A stretch of DNA of 64,000 nt. Origin: Bradyrhizobium sp. CB1015 (lineage in GTDB: Bacteria > Pseudomonadota > Alphaproteobacteria > Rhizobiales > Xanthobacteraceae). Below the pieces are notes generated by a model. The model ran no database searches. It saw only the letters and a list, made by a program, of their open reading frames with translations, and was not told the origin of the DNA. This document shows, in pieces, positions 28,558 to 37,034 of the stretch. Each line of letters starts with the position of its first letter. Position 1 is the stretch's first letter. Made by a program: the position numbers and the translations under genes. Location: assembly GCF_025200925.1 (NCBI RefSeq), contig NZ_CP104174.1, forward strand, positions 1,922,001 to 1,986,000, written 5' to 3'.

Positions 28558-29916
28558 CTATTTGCCGAACGCCAGCACGTGCAGCCCCAGCCGCTGCCGC
28601 ACGATCCAGAACAGCAGCACGGTCTCGAAGCTCAGCGAGATCGAGGTCGCAGCCGCCGCGCCGTGGCCGCCATAGCGCGGCACCAGCGCAATGCAGAGCA
28701 CGACATTCATCACGAAGGCCAGCGCGTAAGCCAGCGCGCAGATCCTCTGCTGGCCGAGCATGTTGAGCAGGCGCTCTACCGGGCCGATGGCGGCGCGCAC
28801 GACGAGGCCGATCGCGGCCACGAACATGATGTCGTAGCCGATCACGAATTGCGGCCCGAACAGCCACAGCAGCGGCTTGCCGAGCGCGAGCAGCACGATG
28901 GTCGCCGCCAGCGACGGCCAGAACGTCCAGTTGATGGCGTGCGCGACGTAGGCCGACAGGCGCGCCTTGTCGCCGCTGGCATTGTATTCGGCGAAGCGAT
29001 GCGCGGTCGTCGCGGACATCGCGTAGTGGATGAACGAGACCAGCGCCAGCGTCTTCACCACGGCGAAATAGACGCCGACCTCGTCCGAGGGACGGAATTG
29101 CTGCAGCACCAGCACGTCGGTGTAGGACAAGAGCAGGTAGAAGCTCTCGACCAGCAGGATCGGCAGCGAGACGGCGAGCCAGCCCTTGACGTCATAGGCC
29201 TTCGGTCCCGGTGTGATGTGATCGGCGAGCTTGCGGTTCAGCACCACCATCTGCCCGGCCATCGCGATCCATACCGCGCCAAAGCTCGCCACCATCGCGG
29301 CGACCGCGCCGAGATGATAGCCGAGCAGGAAGGCGAATGCCGTGATGCCGATGATCAGCGCCTGGCGGATGATGAATTGCGGCATCAGGCCGAGCTGCAT
29401 CCAGTCGTGCGAGCGCGCGATGCCGTCCTGGGTGTTGGCGACGACAAAAGCGGGCAGCGTCATGCAGCCGATATAGAGCGGCAGCACCTCGGCCGGATCG
29501 ATCCAGGGCGACAGCAATTTGACGATGCCGGCAAGGCCGAGCGATACCAGCGTGGACACGGCAAAAGTCAGCCAGCGGCTGCCGGAGAGGAAACCGCGCA
29601 GCAGCGCGTGCGCGCCGCTGGCGCGGTACTCCGGAATGATTTTTTGTGCGGAGGCCGAGATGCCGAAATCCATCATGCTGCCGAGCAGCAGCACCCAGGT
29701 CCAGACATAGACGTAGATGCCGTAATCGGACGTGCCCATCCAGCGCGCGAGCAGCACCTGCGAGACATAAGCGAGGCCGGCGCTGATGACGCGGATGATG
29801 AAGATGGTGCCGGCGAGCCGTCGCGTCAGCGACGCCTCGCTCGATCCGCCCGCGAGCTTGGCGCGCAGCCGCGCGACCAGCCCGGCCGGTCCGGTCGTTG
29901 CGGGTGGTGCATCCAT
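28558..29916 (-). CDS. Polysaccharide flippase / lipopolysaccharide biosynthesis membrane protein
   Basis: A 452-residue protein with about 12-14 membrane segments of the MOP/Wzx (polysaccharide synthase) superfamily. Landmarks are the N-terminal AGTIFIIRVISAGLAYVSQV and LLARWMGTSDYGIYVYVWTW, which is typical of Wzx flippases (ARWMGxxxYGIYxY). It would move lipid-linked sugars across the inner membrane. ATG 29916 (MDAPPATTG) is chosen over an upstream frame that lacks family sequence. No glycosyltransferases flank it, so the sugar is unknown. About 300 bases of repeat-filled DNA separate it from the next gene. Confidence 0.88.
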   Translation of the reverse strand: MDAPPATTGPAGLVARLRAKLAGGSSEASLTRRLAGTIFIIRVISAGLAYVSQVLLARWMGTSDYGIYVYVWTWVLLLGSMMDFGISASAQKIIPEYRASGAHALLRGFLSGSRWLTFAVSTLVSLGLAGIVKLLSPWIDPAEVLPLYIGCMTLPAFVVANTQDGIARSHDWMQLGLMPQFIIRQALIIGITAFAFLLGYHLGAVAAMVASFGAVWIAMAGQMVVLNRKLADHITPGPKAYDVKGWLAVSLPILLVESFYLLLSYTDVLVLQQFRPSDEVGVYFAVVKTLALVSFIHYAMSATTAHRFAEYNASGDKARLSAYVAHAINWTFWPSLAATIVLLALGKPLLWLFGPQFVIGYDIMFVAAIGLVVRAAIGPVERLLNMLGQQRICALAYALAFVMNVVLCIALVPRYGGHGAAAATSISLSFETVLLFWIVRQRLGLHVLAFGK

Positions 29917-30017
29917 CACGGCCAATTCGAAGAATCCCCTGGGCGACCTGCAGCGGCAGGTGAGGGAATTAGCAACCATTCGTTAAGATTCGGTTGGGCG
30001 GCTATTCCATGCTCGGT

Positions 30018-30174
30018 GTCGTCCCGGACAAGCGCGCCTCAAGCGCGCGCCGATCCGGGATCCATAGCCCCAGGGAGAAGTTATCTGGCCGGCTCGTAAC
30101 CACGAGTCTTCGCCACATCCAAACCTGTGGTTATGGGGCCCGGGCTCGCGCTTCGCGCGCCCCGGGACGACAGC
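30018..30174. repeat. Palindromic intergenic repeat, 'GTCGTCCCGGACAAGCGC' family
   Basis: Fills most of the 304-base gap at 29917-30220. It begins TGTCGTCCCGGACAAGCGCG and ends GGGACGACAG, its complement, with an AACCACAG-like inner pair. A second copy of the family is at 46086-46247. No gene is seen in the gap. Confidence 0.75.
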
Positions 30175-30220
30175 TGATTGTGGAGAGGGAGCCCGGCAAC
30201 TCACTCGCGCTAACCGGGCC

Positions 30221-31060
30221 TCACTCCAAATTCGTATTGAACTCGTACGCCTTCTCCGGCCCGACCAGCGTCAACTTCAGCGCGGCGCCCTCGGGCTTGG
30301 CGCCCGGCGGCAATCCATCGAGCTCGAACGAGAAGCGCATGACGCCCGGCGGGCCGTGCTGCACCGGCGCCGGAATCGGTAGCGCCCAATCGGGTGTCGG
30401 GCCTTCCACGAACAGATTGACCTTGCGGCTGTCCGGCGTCACCACGTCGACCACCACGTTCTTGGGGCCGTCACGCTTGACGTCGCGAATGGTGAGCGGA
30501 TTGGGGTCGCCGATATTGGCGGGCTTCGGCACGGTATCGAGCGCCGCACGCAAGTTCGCATCCTCGGTCGAGGCGACGCTGTTGAAGCCGAGCTCGGCGC
30601 TGGCCTCCACGGGAATGCAGAGCTTCTCGCACACCGCATAGTTGATCTCGGCGCGCAGGGTCACCGGCTTGTCCGCGGCCTTGGCGACGATGCGCAGGGG
30701 TAGCACGACCTGGTCGCGATAGCCGATCGAATGGCCGCCCGCGCCATCGTCGAACTTCAGCGGTGCCGGCCACATCACCGTCACCGCTTCGACATTATCG
30801 GACTTGGAGAAGTCGAACCGGGGTGGAACGCCGGAATCGCCGGGCGACCGCCAGTAGGTCTTCCACCCGGGCTGCAGCTGGAAAGCAATACCGCCGAGCA
30901 GCACCGCGCCGCTGCGCGATCCCGCCACTAGCCGCACCGCGGAATGTCCATCGCGCTGCCAGGGCGATGCGTCATCGGCACGGGCCGCGATGGCCAAGGA
31001 CGAGGCGAGCAGGGTTGTCGCGACGCCAATCGCCGCACGCAGGGGAACAATGCTGGACAT
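30221..31060 (-). CDS. DsbD-alpha-domain periplasmic protein
   Basis: A 279-residue exported protein with a signal peptide (residues about 1-28, ending AIAARA). The body is the N-terminal DsbD (disulfide corrector) immunoglobulin-like domain: LQPGWKTYWRSPGDSGVPPR and the redox pair in NYAVCEKLCIPVEA (C-x3-C). Unlike full DsbD there is no membrane core and no C-terminal thioredoxin domain. It could receive electrons from another CcdA/ScsB-like membrane partner, but none lies in the window. It faces yqgE across a 142-base gap. Confidence 0.85.
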   Translation of the reverse strand: MSSIVPLRAAIGVATTLLASSLAIAARADDASPWQRDGHSAVRLVAGSRSGAVLLGGIAFQLQPGWKTYWRSPGDSGVPPRFDFSKSDNVEAVTVMWPAPLKFDDGAGGHSIGYRDQVVLPLRIVAKAADKPVTLRAEINYAVCEKLCIPVEASAELGFNSVASTEDANLRAALDTVPKPANIGDPNPLTIRDVKRDGPKNVVVDVVTPDSRKVNLFVEGPTPDWALPIPAPVQHGPPGVMRFSFELDGLPPGAKPEGAALKLTLVGPEKAYEFNTNLE

Positions 31061-31202
31061 GGCACGTCTTTACAGGGTGGCCCCGGGCCAAACCATTGAA
31101 TTGCTTGTGATGGATGCACTCGAATCAGGTCGCCGCAAGCCTTGATTTGACAGCCGCCCGGCCCGACATCAGGATAGGAATTGAAACCGGAGTGCTTGAG
31201 CG

Positions 31203-31847
31203 ATGGCTGCCACAGGCAAGAGGACGGGCGAAAGCCCCCGCAGCTCGGGCGCCGCGCTGCCCAGTTCGGGCGGCTATCTCGACGGCCGGCTCCTGATCGC
31301 AATGCCCGTGATGGGCGATTCCCGCTTCGAGCGCTCGGTGATCTATCTTTGCGCCCATTCGGCGGAGGGAGCGATGGGCATCATCGTGAACCATCCCGCC
31401 GGCAGCATCGATTTCCCCGAGCTCTTGCAGCAGCTCGGCATCATCAAGAAGGGCGAGCACATCAAGCTGCCGGAGAACGCCGAAAGCATGAAGGTGCTGC
31501 GGGGCGGTCCGGTCGACACGGGGCGCGGCTTCGTGCTGCATTCCAGCGACTTCTACATCGAGAATGCGACCCTGCGGATCGATGAGGGCGTCTGCCTGAC
31601 CGCGACGGTCGACATCCTGCGGGCGATCGCGAACGGCTCCGGTCCCAAGCACGCCATCCTCGCGCTCGGCTATGCCGGCTGGGCGCCCGGCCAGCTCGAG
31701 ACCGAGATCCAGAGCAACGGCTGGCTGCATTGCGACGCGGATGCGGATCTGATTTTCGGCGACGACGTCGACGACAAATATAACCGCGCCTTGCAGAAAA
31801 TCGGCATCGATCCCGGCATGCTCTCGAACGAGGCCGGGCACGCGTAG
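31203..31847 (+). CDS. YqgE/AlgH family protein (UPF0301)
   Basis: A 214-residue cytoplasmic protein of the UPF0301 family. Signature blocks are [57 protein letters not shown], and [20 protein letters not shown]. The family was first linked to alginate regulation (AlgH), but no biochemical activity is agreed on. The ATG is at 31203; the first 20 residues are a variable basic leader. The gene stands alone and is followed by a short palindrome. Confidence 0.93.
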   Translation: MAATGKRTGESPRSSGAALPSSGGYLDGRLLIAMPVMGDSRFERSVIYLCAHSAEGAMGIIVNHPAGSIDFPELLQQLGIIKKGEHIKLPENAESMKVLRGGPVDTGRGFVLHSSDFYIENATLRIDEGVCLTATVDILRAIANGSGPKHAILALGYAGWAPGQLETEIQSNGWLHCDADADLIFGDDVDDKYNRALQKIGIDPGMLSNEAGHA

Positions 31848-31880
31848 CGTTAGTGTTCCGCTGTGTTCGTCCCACCCTAC

Positions 31881-31914
31881 CTCTGTCGTCGCCGGGTCAA
31901 GCCGGGCGATGACA
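31881..31914. repeat. Short palindrome between yqgE and the dioxygenase gene
   Basis: TGTCGTCGCC (31884 on) pairs with GGCGATGACA, one mismatch, over a GGGTCAAGCC loop. It looks like the right half of the 28425 repeat family and lies between convergent genes. Confidence 0.5.
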
Positions 31915-31939
31915 CCGGTTGCTGAGGCGCTGTGCCCCG

Positions 31940-32827
31940 CTACTCCGCCGCCTGCTGCTGCACCGTCGGCTCGGTGCCCGCCACCGTTGCCCGGCGCATG
32001 TCGCGGGGCTGGGACTGGTCGTAGCGGCGGACGCGGTGCATGGTCTGGCGGTTGTCCCACATCACGAGGTCATGCAGCTTCCATTTGTGCACGTAGACAA
32101 ACTCAGGCTGTGTGGCGTGCTCGTTCAGATCGCGCAGCAATAGCCGCCCCTCGGGCACGCTCATGCCGACGACCTTGCCGGCATGCGATGACAGATACAG
32201 CGACTTGCGGCGATGCACGGGGTGCGTGCGCACCAGCCGTTGCAGCACCGGCTTGAACATCTCCTTCTCTTCGTCGGTGTATTCGGTGAAGCCGAGCGAT
32301 CCCCGCGAATACATCAGCGAATGCTCGCAGACGAGGTCCTCGATCTCCGCCTTGGTCTCGTCGTCGAGCGCGTCATAGGCCGCTCGCATGTCGGCGAATT
32401 CGGTGTTACCGCCTTTCGGGTTGACGACGCGCGCCGACAGCAGCGAGAACTTTGCGGGAATAGGGCGGAACGAGCTGTCGGAGTGCCACAGGCAATTGCC
32501 GAGGTTGAACAAATTGGCGCGGCTGTCCTTCGGCAGCGGCTTGCCGTCCTTGCCGAGGTTGGAGACGTCGTTCAGGCCCGAGGTGAGGCGGTATTCATCC
32601 GCCTTGGTGATGTTGCCGCCGCGCGCGTCCTCGCGCTGGCCGAAATTCAGCGCGAACGCCATCTGCTGCTCGTCGGTGATGTCCTGATCGTGGAAGACCA
32701 GCACGGCGTACTTGTCCATGGCGGCCTCGATCTCGCGCGCCTGATCCGGCGTGAGCGGCTTGCGCAAGTCGAGGCCTGATACCTCGCCGACGAAATGTTT
32801 CTGAAGCTGCCGGATGGCGATGGTCAT
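31940..32827 (-). CDS. Alpha-ketoglutarate-dependent dioxygenase, TfdA-alpha-like
   Basis: A 295-residue non-haem iron dioxygenase of the TauD/TfdA family. The metal triad is visible: His115-x-Asp117 (NCLWHSDSSFRPIP) and His264 (DNRQTMHRVRRYD), with an Arg (RDMRRAT) for 2-oxoglutarate. From memory it closely resembles the TfdA-alpha 2,4-D dioxygenases of bradyrhizobia, which cleave 2,4-dichlorophenoxyacetate or related natural ethers. No cadABC genes accompany it, so herbicide use is not implied. ATG 32827 (MTIAIRQLQKHFVGEV) is right. It may form a minus-strand group with the short-chain dehydrogenase at 32926. Confidence 0.85.
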   Translation of the reverse strand: MTIAIRQLQKHFVGEVSGLDLRKPLTPDQAREIEAAMDKYAVLVFHDQDITDEQQMAFALNFGQREDARGGNITKADEYRLTSGLNDVSNLGKDGKPLPKDSRANLFNLGNCLWHSDSSFRPIPAKFSLLSARVVNPKGGNTEFADMRAAYDALDDETKAEIEDLVCEHSLMYSRGSLGFTEYTDEEKEMFKPVLQRLVRTHPVHRRKSLYLSSHAGKVVGMSVPEGRLLLRDLNEHATQPEFVYVHKWKLHDLVMWDNRQTMHRVRRYDQSQPRDMRRATVAGTEPTVQQQAAE

Positions 32828-32925
32828 GGCGTTCCTCCCGCATCGACGAGCGGTTTCCCCGCTCTGTTTGTGGAAAAAAAATGACTCCCGCATCCGGCGA
32901 TGTCAACGCGCCGCGCGCATAGCTC

Positions 32926-33705
32926 TCACGCGTTCCGCGCCATCAGCCCGCCGTCGACCGGGATCACCGCGCCGGTGAGGAAGGACGCCGCGGGCAGGCA
33001 CAGGCTCAGCGTCATATGCGCGACCTCCTCAGGGTCGGCGTAACGGCCGAGTGCGGTGCGGCGCTTGGCGTAGATGGTCTTGTGCTCCTCCGGGATGCGG
33101 TCGGTGATTCCCGTGCGGATCGGTCCGGGGCAGATGCAGTTGACGGTGATGCCCTCGCGCCCGAGCTCCACCGCCAGCGAGCGGGTGAGGCTCACAACGC
33201 CACCCTTCGCGGCCGAATACGGGCTGTGCAAGGCGGTGGCGCCGAGCGCCTCGGTCGAGGCGATATTGACGATGCGCGGGCTCCTCGACTTGCGCAAGTG
33301 GGGCAGCGCGGCGCGGATGATGCGCGGATGCGCCGTCAGCATCACGGCGATGCCCTTTGCCCAGGCGTCCTCGTAGGCCTCATCGTCGATCGCGACACGC
33401 AACGAGATGCCGGCATTGTTGACGACGATGTCGAGGGCGCCGAAATGCGCGGCGATGTCGCCGACCACACGCTTGATCTCGCCGCCGTCGGCGACGTCGA
33501 GTTTCCACGCTCTTGCCGCACCACCGCCCGCCGCAATCTCGCTGGCGACGACATGCGCGCCCTGCTCGTCGAAATCCGTGACGGCGACGTTCGCACCTTC
33601 GTTTCCGAACACGCGCGCGGTGGCGCGCCCCATGCCGCTGGCCGCGCCGGTGACGAGCACGGTGAGGCCCTTCACGGACCGGCTGAGCTCCCTGAAGTCG
33701 GACAT
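32926..33705 (-). CDS. Short-chain dehydrogenase/reductase (SDR)
   Basis: A 259-residue classical SDR. The NAD(P) motif is TGAASGMGRATARVF, NNAG lies at NNAGISLRVA, and the catalytic residues are Ser (NIASTEALGATAL) and YSAAK (Tyr-x3-Lys). An ICPGPIRTGI segment follows. An Asp after the second strand (VAVTDFDEQGAHV) suggests a preference for NAD. The substrate is unknown. It lies 98 bases upstream of the TfdA-like gene on the same strand and back to back with another SDR (33806), so the three may serve one catabolic route, which is inference. Confidence 0.9.
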   Translation of the reverse strand: MSDFRELSRSVKGLTVLVTGAASGMGRATARVFGNEGANVAVTDFDEQGAHVVASEIAAGGGAARAWKLDVADGGEIKRVVGDIAAHFGALDIVVNNAGISLRVAIDDEAYEDAWAKGIAVMLTAHPRIIRAALPHLRKSRSPRIVNIASTEALGATALHSPYSAAKGGVVSLTRSLAVELGREGITVNCICPGPIRTGITDRIPEEHKTIYAKRRTALGRYADPEEVAHMTLSLCLPAASFLTGAVIPVDGGLMARNA

Positions 33706-33805
33706 GCTGTTTCCTCGCGCCGAGCTGGTTCTTGTTATGATTGACAAGGCTGGCATCGATCCGCAGACAGGTCAAACAAGCAGACAACAACAGGGGAGGC
33801 CGAGA

Positions 33806-34543
33806 ATGGCAAACGAGCTCGATTTCTCAGGCAAGCAGGTGCTGGTGGTCGGCGGTTCCAGCGGCATCGGCAACGGCATCGCGCAGGCCTTTCGCGCCAA
33901 GGGCGCAACAGTTGCGGTTTGCGGCACGCGTGCTCACGCAGCGGAATATTCAGCCGACGAAGGCTCCGATCTCGAAGGTCTTGCTTACGCGCAGCTCGAT
34001 GTCGGAAACCCCGGCGCGATCGAAGCATTCAAGCCGTCGTTCGATCGTCTCGACATCCTGGTGCTCGCGCAGGGCGCTGTGATCTACCGCCGCGGCGAAT
34101 TCGAGATGGCGGGTTTCCGCAAGGTCGTCGAGGTCAACCTGATGAGCCTGATGGCCTGCGCGATGCGCTTTCATTCCATGTTGCGGGACGCGAATGGCGC
34201 GCTGATCATCGTGTCCTCGACGGCGGCCTATCATTCCACCATGGGCAATCCGGCCTACAACGCCTCGAAGACCGGTGCGGTCGGATTGACGCGGACGCTG
34301 GGCGAGGCCTGGGCCGAGGACGGCATCCGCGTCAACGGCATCGCGCCAGGGCTCGTCGACACCAAGATGACAAAGGTGACGACTGACAATCCGAAGCGGC
34401 TGGAAAGCGCGCTCGCGCGCATCCCGCTGCGGCGATTGGGCACGCCGGCCGACATGGCGGGTGCGGCGCTGTTCCTGGCCTCGCCGCTGTCGTCCTACAT
34501 CATCGGCCAGACGCTCGTCGTCGATGGCGGCCTCATTCTGTAG
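33806..34543 (+). CDS. Short-chain dehydrogenase/reductase (SDR)
   Basis: A 245-residue classical SDR: VVGGSSGIGNGIAQAF (the usual TG is GG), the catalytic SSTAAYHST and YNASK, and GLVDTKMTK. The NAG motif is replaced by LVLAQGAVIYRRG, so the canonical Asn in NNAG is missing. The start at ATG 33806 has GGGGAGG 7 bases upstream. It is divergent from the SDR at 32926 across about 100 bases. The substrate is unknown. Confidence 0.9.
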   Translation: MANELDFSGKQVLVVGGSSGIGNGIAQAFRAKGATVAVCGTRAHAAEYSADEGSDLEGLAYAQLDVGNPGAIEAFKPSFDRLDILVLAQGAVIYRRGEFEMAGFRKVVEVNLMSLMACAMRFHSMLRDANGALIIVSSTAAYHSTMGNPAYNASKTGAVGLTRTLGEAWAEDGIRVNGIAPGLVDTKMTKVTTDNPKRLESALARIPLRRLGTPADMAGAALFLASPLSSYIIGQTLVVDGGLIL

Positions 34544-34568
34544 GCCAAGATTCTGTAGGCAGCGCCAA

Positions 34569-34593
34569 GGAACCGCGCTGCGTCTGATCGGTT
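34569..34593 (+). promoter_or_regulatory. EcfG-like promoter (one mismatch)
   Basis: GGAAC (34569-34573), a 16-base spacer and GGTT (34590-34593), one base off the CGTT consensus. It precedes the CsbD-like gene at 34623 by about 30 bases. Confidence 0.6.
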
Positions 34594-34622
34594 ACTTCGG
34601 CTGACCACCGAGGAGGATCATC

Positions 34623-34997
34623 ATGGACACGGATCGGATTGTTGGATCGGCAAAGGAATATGCCGGACGCGCGGAAGGCGCGATCGGAGACATGGCAGGC
34701 GATGCCAAGACGCAGGCATCGGGCAAGGCGCGGGAAGCCGCGGGCACGGTGCAGAATCTCTACGGTCAGGCCAAGGATGCCGTGCGCGACGCCACGGACA
34801 CTGCCGCGGGCTATGCCAAGGATGCCTATGAGAATAGTGGCGAGACTTTCCGCGACGGCTCGAAGGCCATCGCGCAGAAGGTGCAGGACAACCCGCTCGG
34901 CGCGCTGCTGGTTGCCGGCGGCATCGGCTTCGCGCTGGCGCTTCTGATGTCGCGTCCCGCCCGTCGTCCGCCGTCACGCTGGCGCTATTACGGCTGA
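34623..34997 (+). CDS. CsbD-like stress protein with C-terminal membrane anchor
   Basis: A 124-residue protein that joins two stress-protein themes. Residues 1-35 are CsbD-like (MDTDRIVGSAKEYAGRAEGA, then IGDMAGDAKTQASGKA). Residues about 36-90 form a long charged helix like DUF883 proteins. The C terminus is a membrane anchor (GALLVAGGIGFALALLMS) followed by a basic, Arg-rich tail. ATG 34623 has an AGGAGGA ribosome site. A near-perfect EcfG promoter lies just upstream, which suggests control by the general stress response. Its molecular role is unknown. Confidence 0.85.
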   Translation: MDTDRIVGSAKEYAGRAEGAIGDMAGDAKTQASGKAREAAGTVQNLYGQAKDAVRDATDTAAGYAKDAYENSGETFRDGSKAIAQKVQDNPLGALLVAGGIGFALALLMSRPARRPPSRWRYYG

Positions 34998-35017
34998 TTC
35001 TATCTGCGCATTGCTCT

Positions 35018-35145
35018 CGTGCCCCGGACGCAATGCGGCGCGTAACGCCGCGTTGCTAAGCCGGGGCCCATCTTTTTGAACTAGATGCTGGGTCCCGGCT
35101 CTGCGTCGCATCACCAAGAGGTGCTGCGCCGCGTCCGGGACACGA
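35018..35145. repeat. Palindromic intergenic repeat, 'GTGCCCCGGACGC' family
   Basis: TCGTGCCCCGGACGC at the left and GCGTCCGGGACACGA at the right are near complements, with an inner CCGGGGCCC / GGGTCCCGG pair. Sister copies are at 49635-49755 and 51408-51531. It lies between convergent genes. Confidence 0.78.
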
Positions 35146-35157
35146 AACCTCAACTTG

Positions 35158-36864
35158 TTACCGGAACACTTCCGCCGACCGCCCGACATTGGCCGGCGGC
35201 CGCGGGATCGCGGGGGGCGGATTCGGATTGCGCGGTCCGGGCCCCGGCGCCAACTGGCGTGGGGCCGGCGGGGGCTGCGGCGAGCCGAAGCCGAAGAAAT
35301 CCCTGAATGACGGCGTTGCCTGGGCCGGCTGTTGTGGCGGGAGCTGCGGCTTCTTCGGCGCGAGCTTTGGCGGCGCGATCGCGGCGGCCGCGCCCGGTGC
35401 GCCCTGAGCCGCCCCGCCGTCCGGCGTCGTTGCCGCCATCGGCGTATCGCCCTTGGCCTGCTCGCGGCCGACTTCCCGGCGCGGCCAGGCATAATCGTCG
35501 GCACGGCCGGCCGGGGCTGCCAGCGGCTCCCCCTTCACCATGGTCTTGGCGGCGAGTGCATCGACCGCGGCGGGACGCGTGCCTGGTCCGCCCAGCAATT
35601 GATCGGTCGAGATCGAGGCTGCAACCAGCGGCACGATCGGCCCGGCCAGCGGTCGCGGCGCGGGCTTGCCCGGCTCGGCGCTGGTGTCGGGCGTCGCAGG
35701 CTCGCTCGGCAGCGCGATCGGGCCGGAGCGTCCTGCAAGCAGGCGCGTGATCTCGCGCTCGACATAATGCGCGAGCTTGCGCGCGCCGGCCTTGGTGAAA
35801 TAGACGCCGTCGGAGCTGCGGAGCTGGCGGATCTGGCCTTCGAAGTCCGGGCCCTTCTGCAGGAAGCGGCCGGCTTCGTCGACGAAGCCGTCCCACACGT
35901 CGACATAGGTGATGCCGGCTTTGGCCGCGCCCTCACGGTAGAGCGAATCCAGGAACAGCGTGTCCGCGGTGCCCTTCGGTCCACGAACTGCGGGCAGGCC
36001 GACCCAGAGCACCGGCACGCCCTTGGCCTTGAGCACGCCCGCGAGCTCCTCGATCTTCTTGCCGTAGAGCTCGACCCAGCGCTCGTCGCGGAATTCGTAG
36101 AGGCCGTTCGGGTTGCGCGCGGTCTTTTCCGGCGCGGCCGCCGGCGTGTCGGCGTTGTCGGCGTCGTCCTGCGGCAGGTCGGCATCGGCAGGCTTGTCAT
36201 CCGGCTTGGCGGCGGTGTCGGGCTTGGCATCGCCGGGCTTCGCCGGTTGCTTGGCGCGCGCACCCTTGTCGTTCTTCTTGTCCTTCTCCGCGGCCGCCTT
36301 GTCGGGTTTGTCGGCGGCCGGCTCGCGGATCGCGACGCGGTCGTTGAGGCCGAGCATGACGACGATCACGTCGGGCTTCTCGGTCTCCAGAATGCCCTTG
36401 GCCGCTGCGGCCCAATCCGCGGGCTCGCCCTTCGGCTGGTACTTGATCAGGCCGGACGTGGTCTTGTGCTTGCGGATCACGCCCATGTCGGGCTGCTCTG
36501 CGTATGCGTCTTCCAAGCCATAGGCGAGCCAGTCGGCCATGGCATCGCCGATCACCAGCACGTTCTTCTCAGGAATGGTGTCGCGCTTGGCGGGTGCCGG
36601 CGCGCGCGAAAAATCCTGTCGCGGCGCCTGCGGCGGCTGCTGCTGGAATGGTGTGAAGAAGTCGCCGCCGAACCAGCCGCCACCTCCGCCGCCCCGTGGT
36701 GGCGGGGGTGGGGCCGAACGCTGCGGCGGGCCGCCGAAGCCGGGGAAGTTGAAGAACTGCGCCGAAGCCGGTGCCGCCACCGATACCAGGATCGCAAGCG
36801 CCGTCCCCAGCGCGATCAACGGGCCGGTCTCGGTCAGCGCCTTGAACAGGGACTTCTTCGACAT
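35158..36864 (-). CDS. DUF459 SGNH-hydrolase-fold protein, exported
   Basis: A 568-residue protein with a signal peptide (residues about 10-36, ending PASA) and Pro- and Gly-rich linkers. The DUF459/SGNH domain spans about 100-370. Block I reads VIGDAMADWL: the catalytic Ser of GDS is Ala108. Block III is GLND (Asn174), and block V reads DGVYF with Tyr355 where DxxH normally gives the catalytic His. A low-complexity insert of about 70 residues, rich in Lys, Asp, Ala and Pro, lies at about 183-250. The C-terminal 200 residues are Pro/Ala-rich and disordered. In some family members this fold acts on acyl groups of the cell envelope; this copy may be a non-enzyme. Confidence 0.82.
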   Translation of the reverse strand: MSKKSLFKALTETGPLIALGTALAILVSVAAPASAQFFNFPGFGGPPQRSAPPPPPRGGGGGGWFGGDFFTPFQQQPPQAPRQDFSRAPAPAKRDTIPEKNVLVIGDAMADWLAYGLEDAYAEQPDMGVIRKHKTTSGLIKYQPKGEPADWAAAAKGILETEKPDVIVVMLGLNDRVAIREPAADKPDKAAAEKDKKNDKGARAKQPAKPGDAKPDTAAKPDDKPADADLPQDDADNADTPAAAPEKTARNPNGLYEFRDERWVELYGKKIEELAGVLKAKGVPVLWVGLPAVRGPKGTADTLFLDSLYREGAAKAGITYVDVWDGFVDEAGRFLQKGPDFEGQIRQLRSSDGVYFTKAGARKLAHYVEREITRLLAGRSGPIALPSEPATPDTSAEPGKPAPRPLAGPIVPLVAASISTDQLLGGPGTRPAAVDALAAKTMVKGEPLAAPAGRADDYAWPRREVGREQAKGDTPMAATTPDGGAAQGAPGAAAAIAPPKLAPKKPQLPPQQPAQATPSFRDFFGFGSPQPPPAPRQLAPGPGPRNPNPPPAIPRPPANVGRSAEVFR

Positions 36865-37034
36865 GCGATCTCGGGCACGCGCAATAGGGGATCGGAGCTA
36901 GCTCGATATAATAACGGAATCAGGCGCCAAACGGGCAAATTCCATCGCAGATTCTTGTCCATAGACCGGGGAACACCAGTCCCGGTCAAGGCTATCAGCC
37001 AAAATCCGCCTTCAAGGTTACTTCAGAGGCGATT

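Noticed and set aside
27934..30099. 721-codon plus-strand frame spanning the end of bdhA and the flippase gene
   Set aside because: It is out of frame with bdhA and antisense to the flippase; no domain is visible and it reads through a palindromic repeat.
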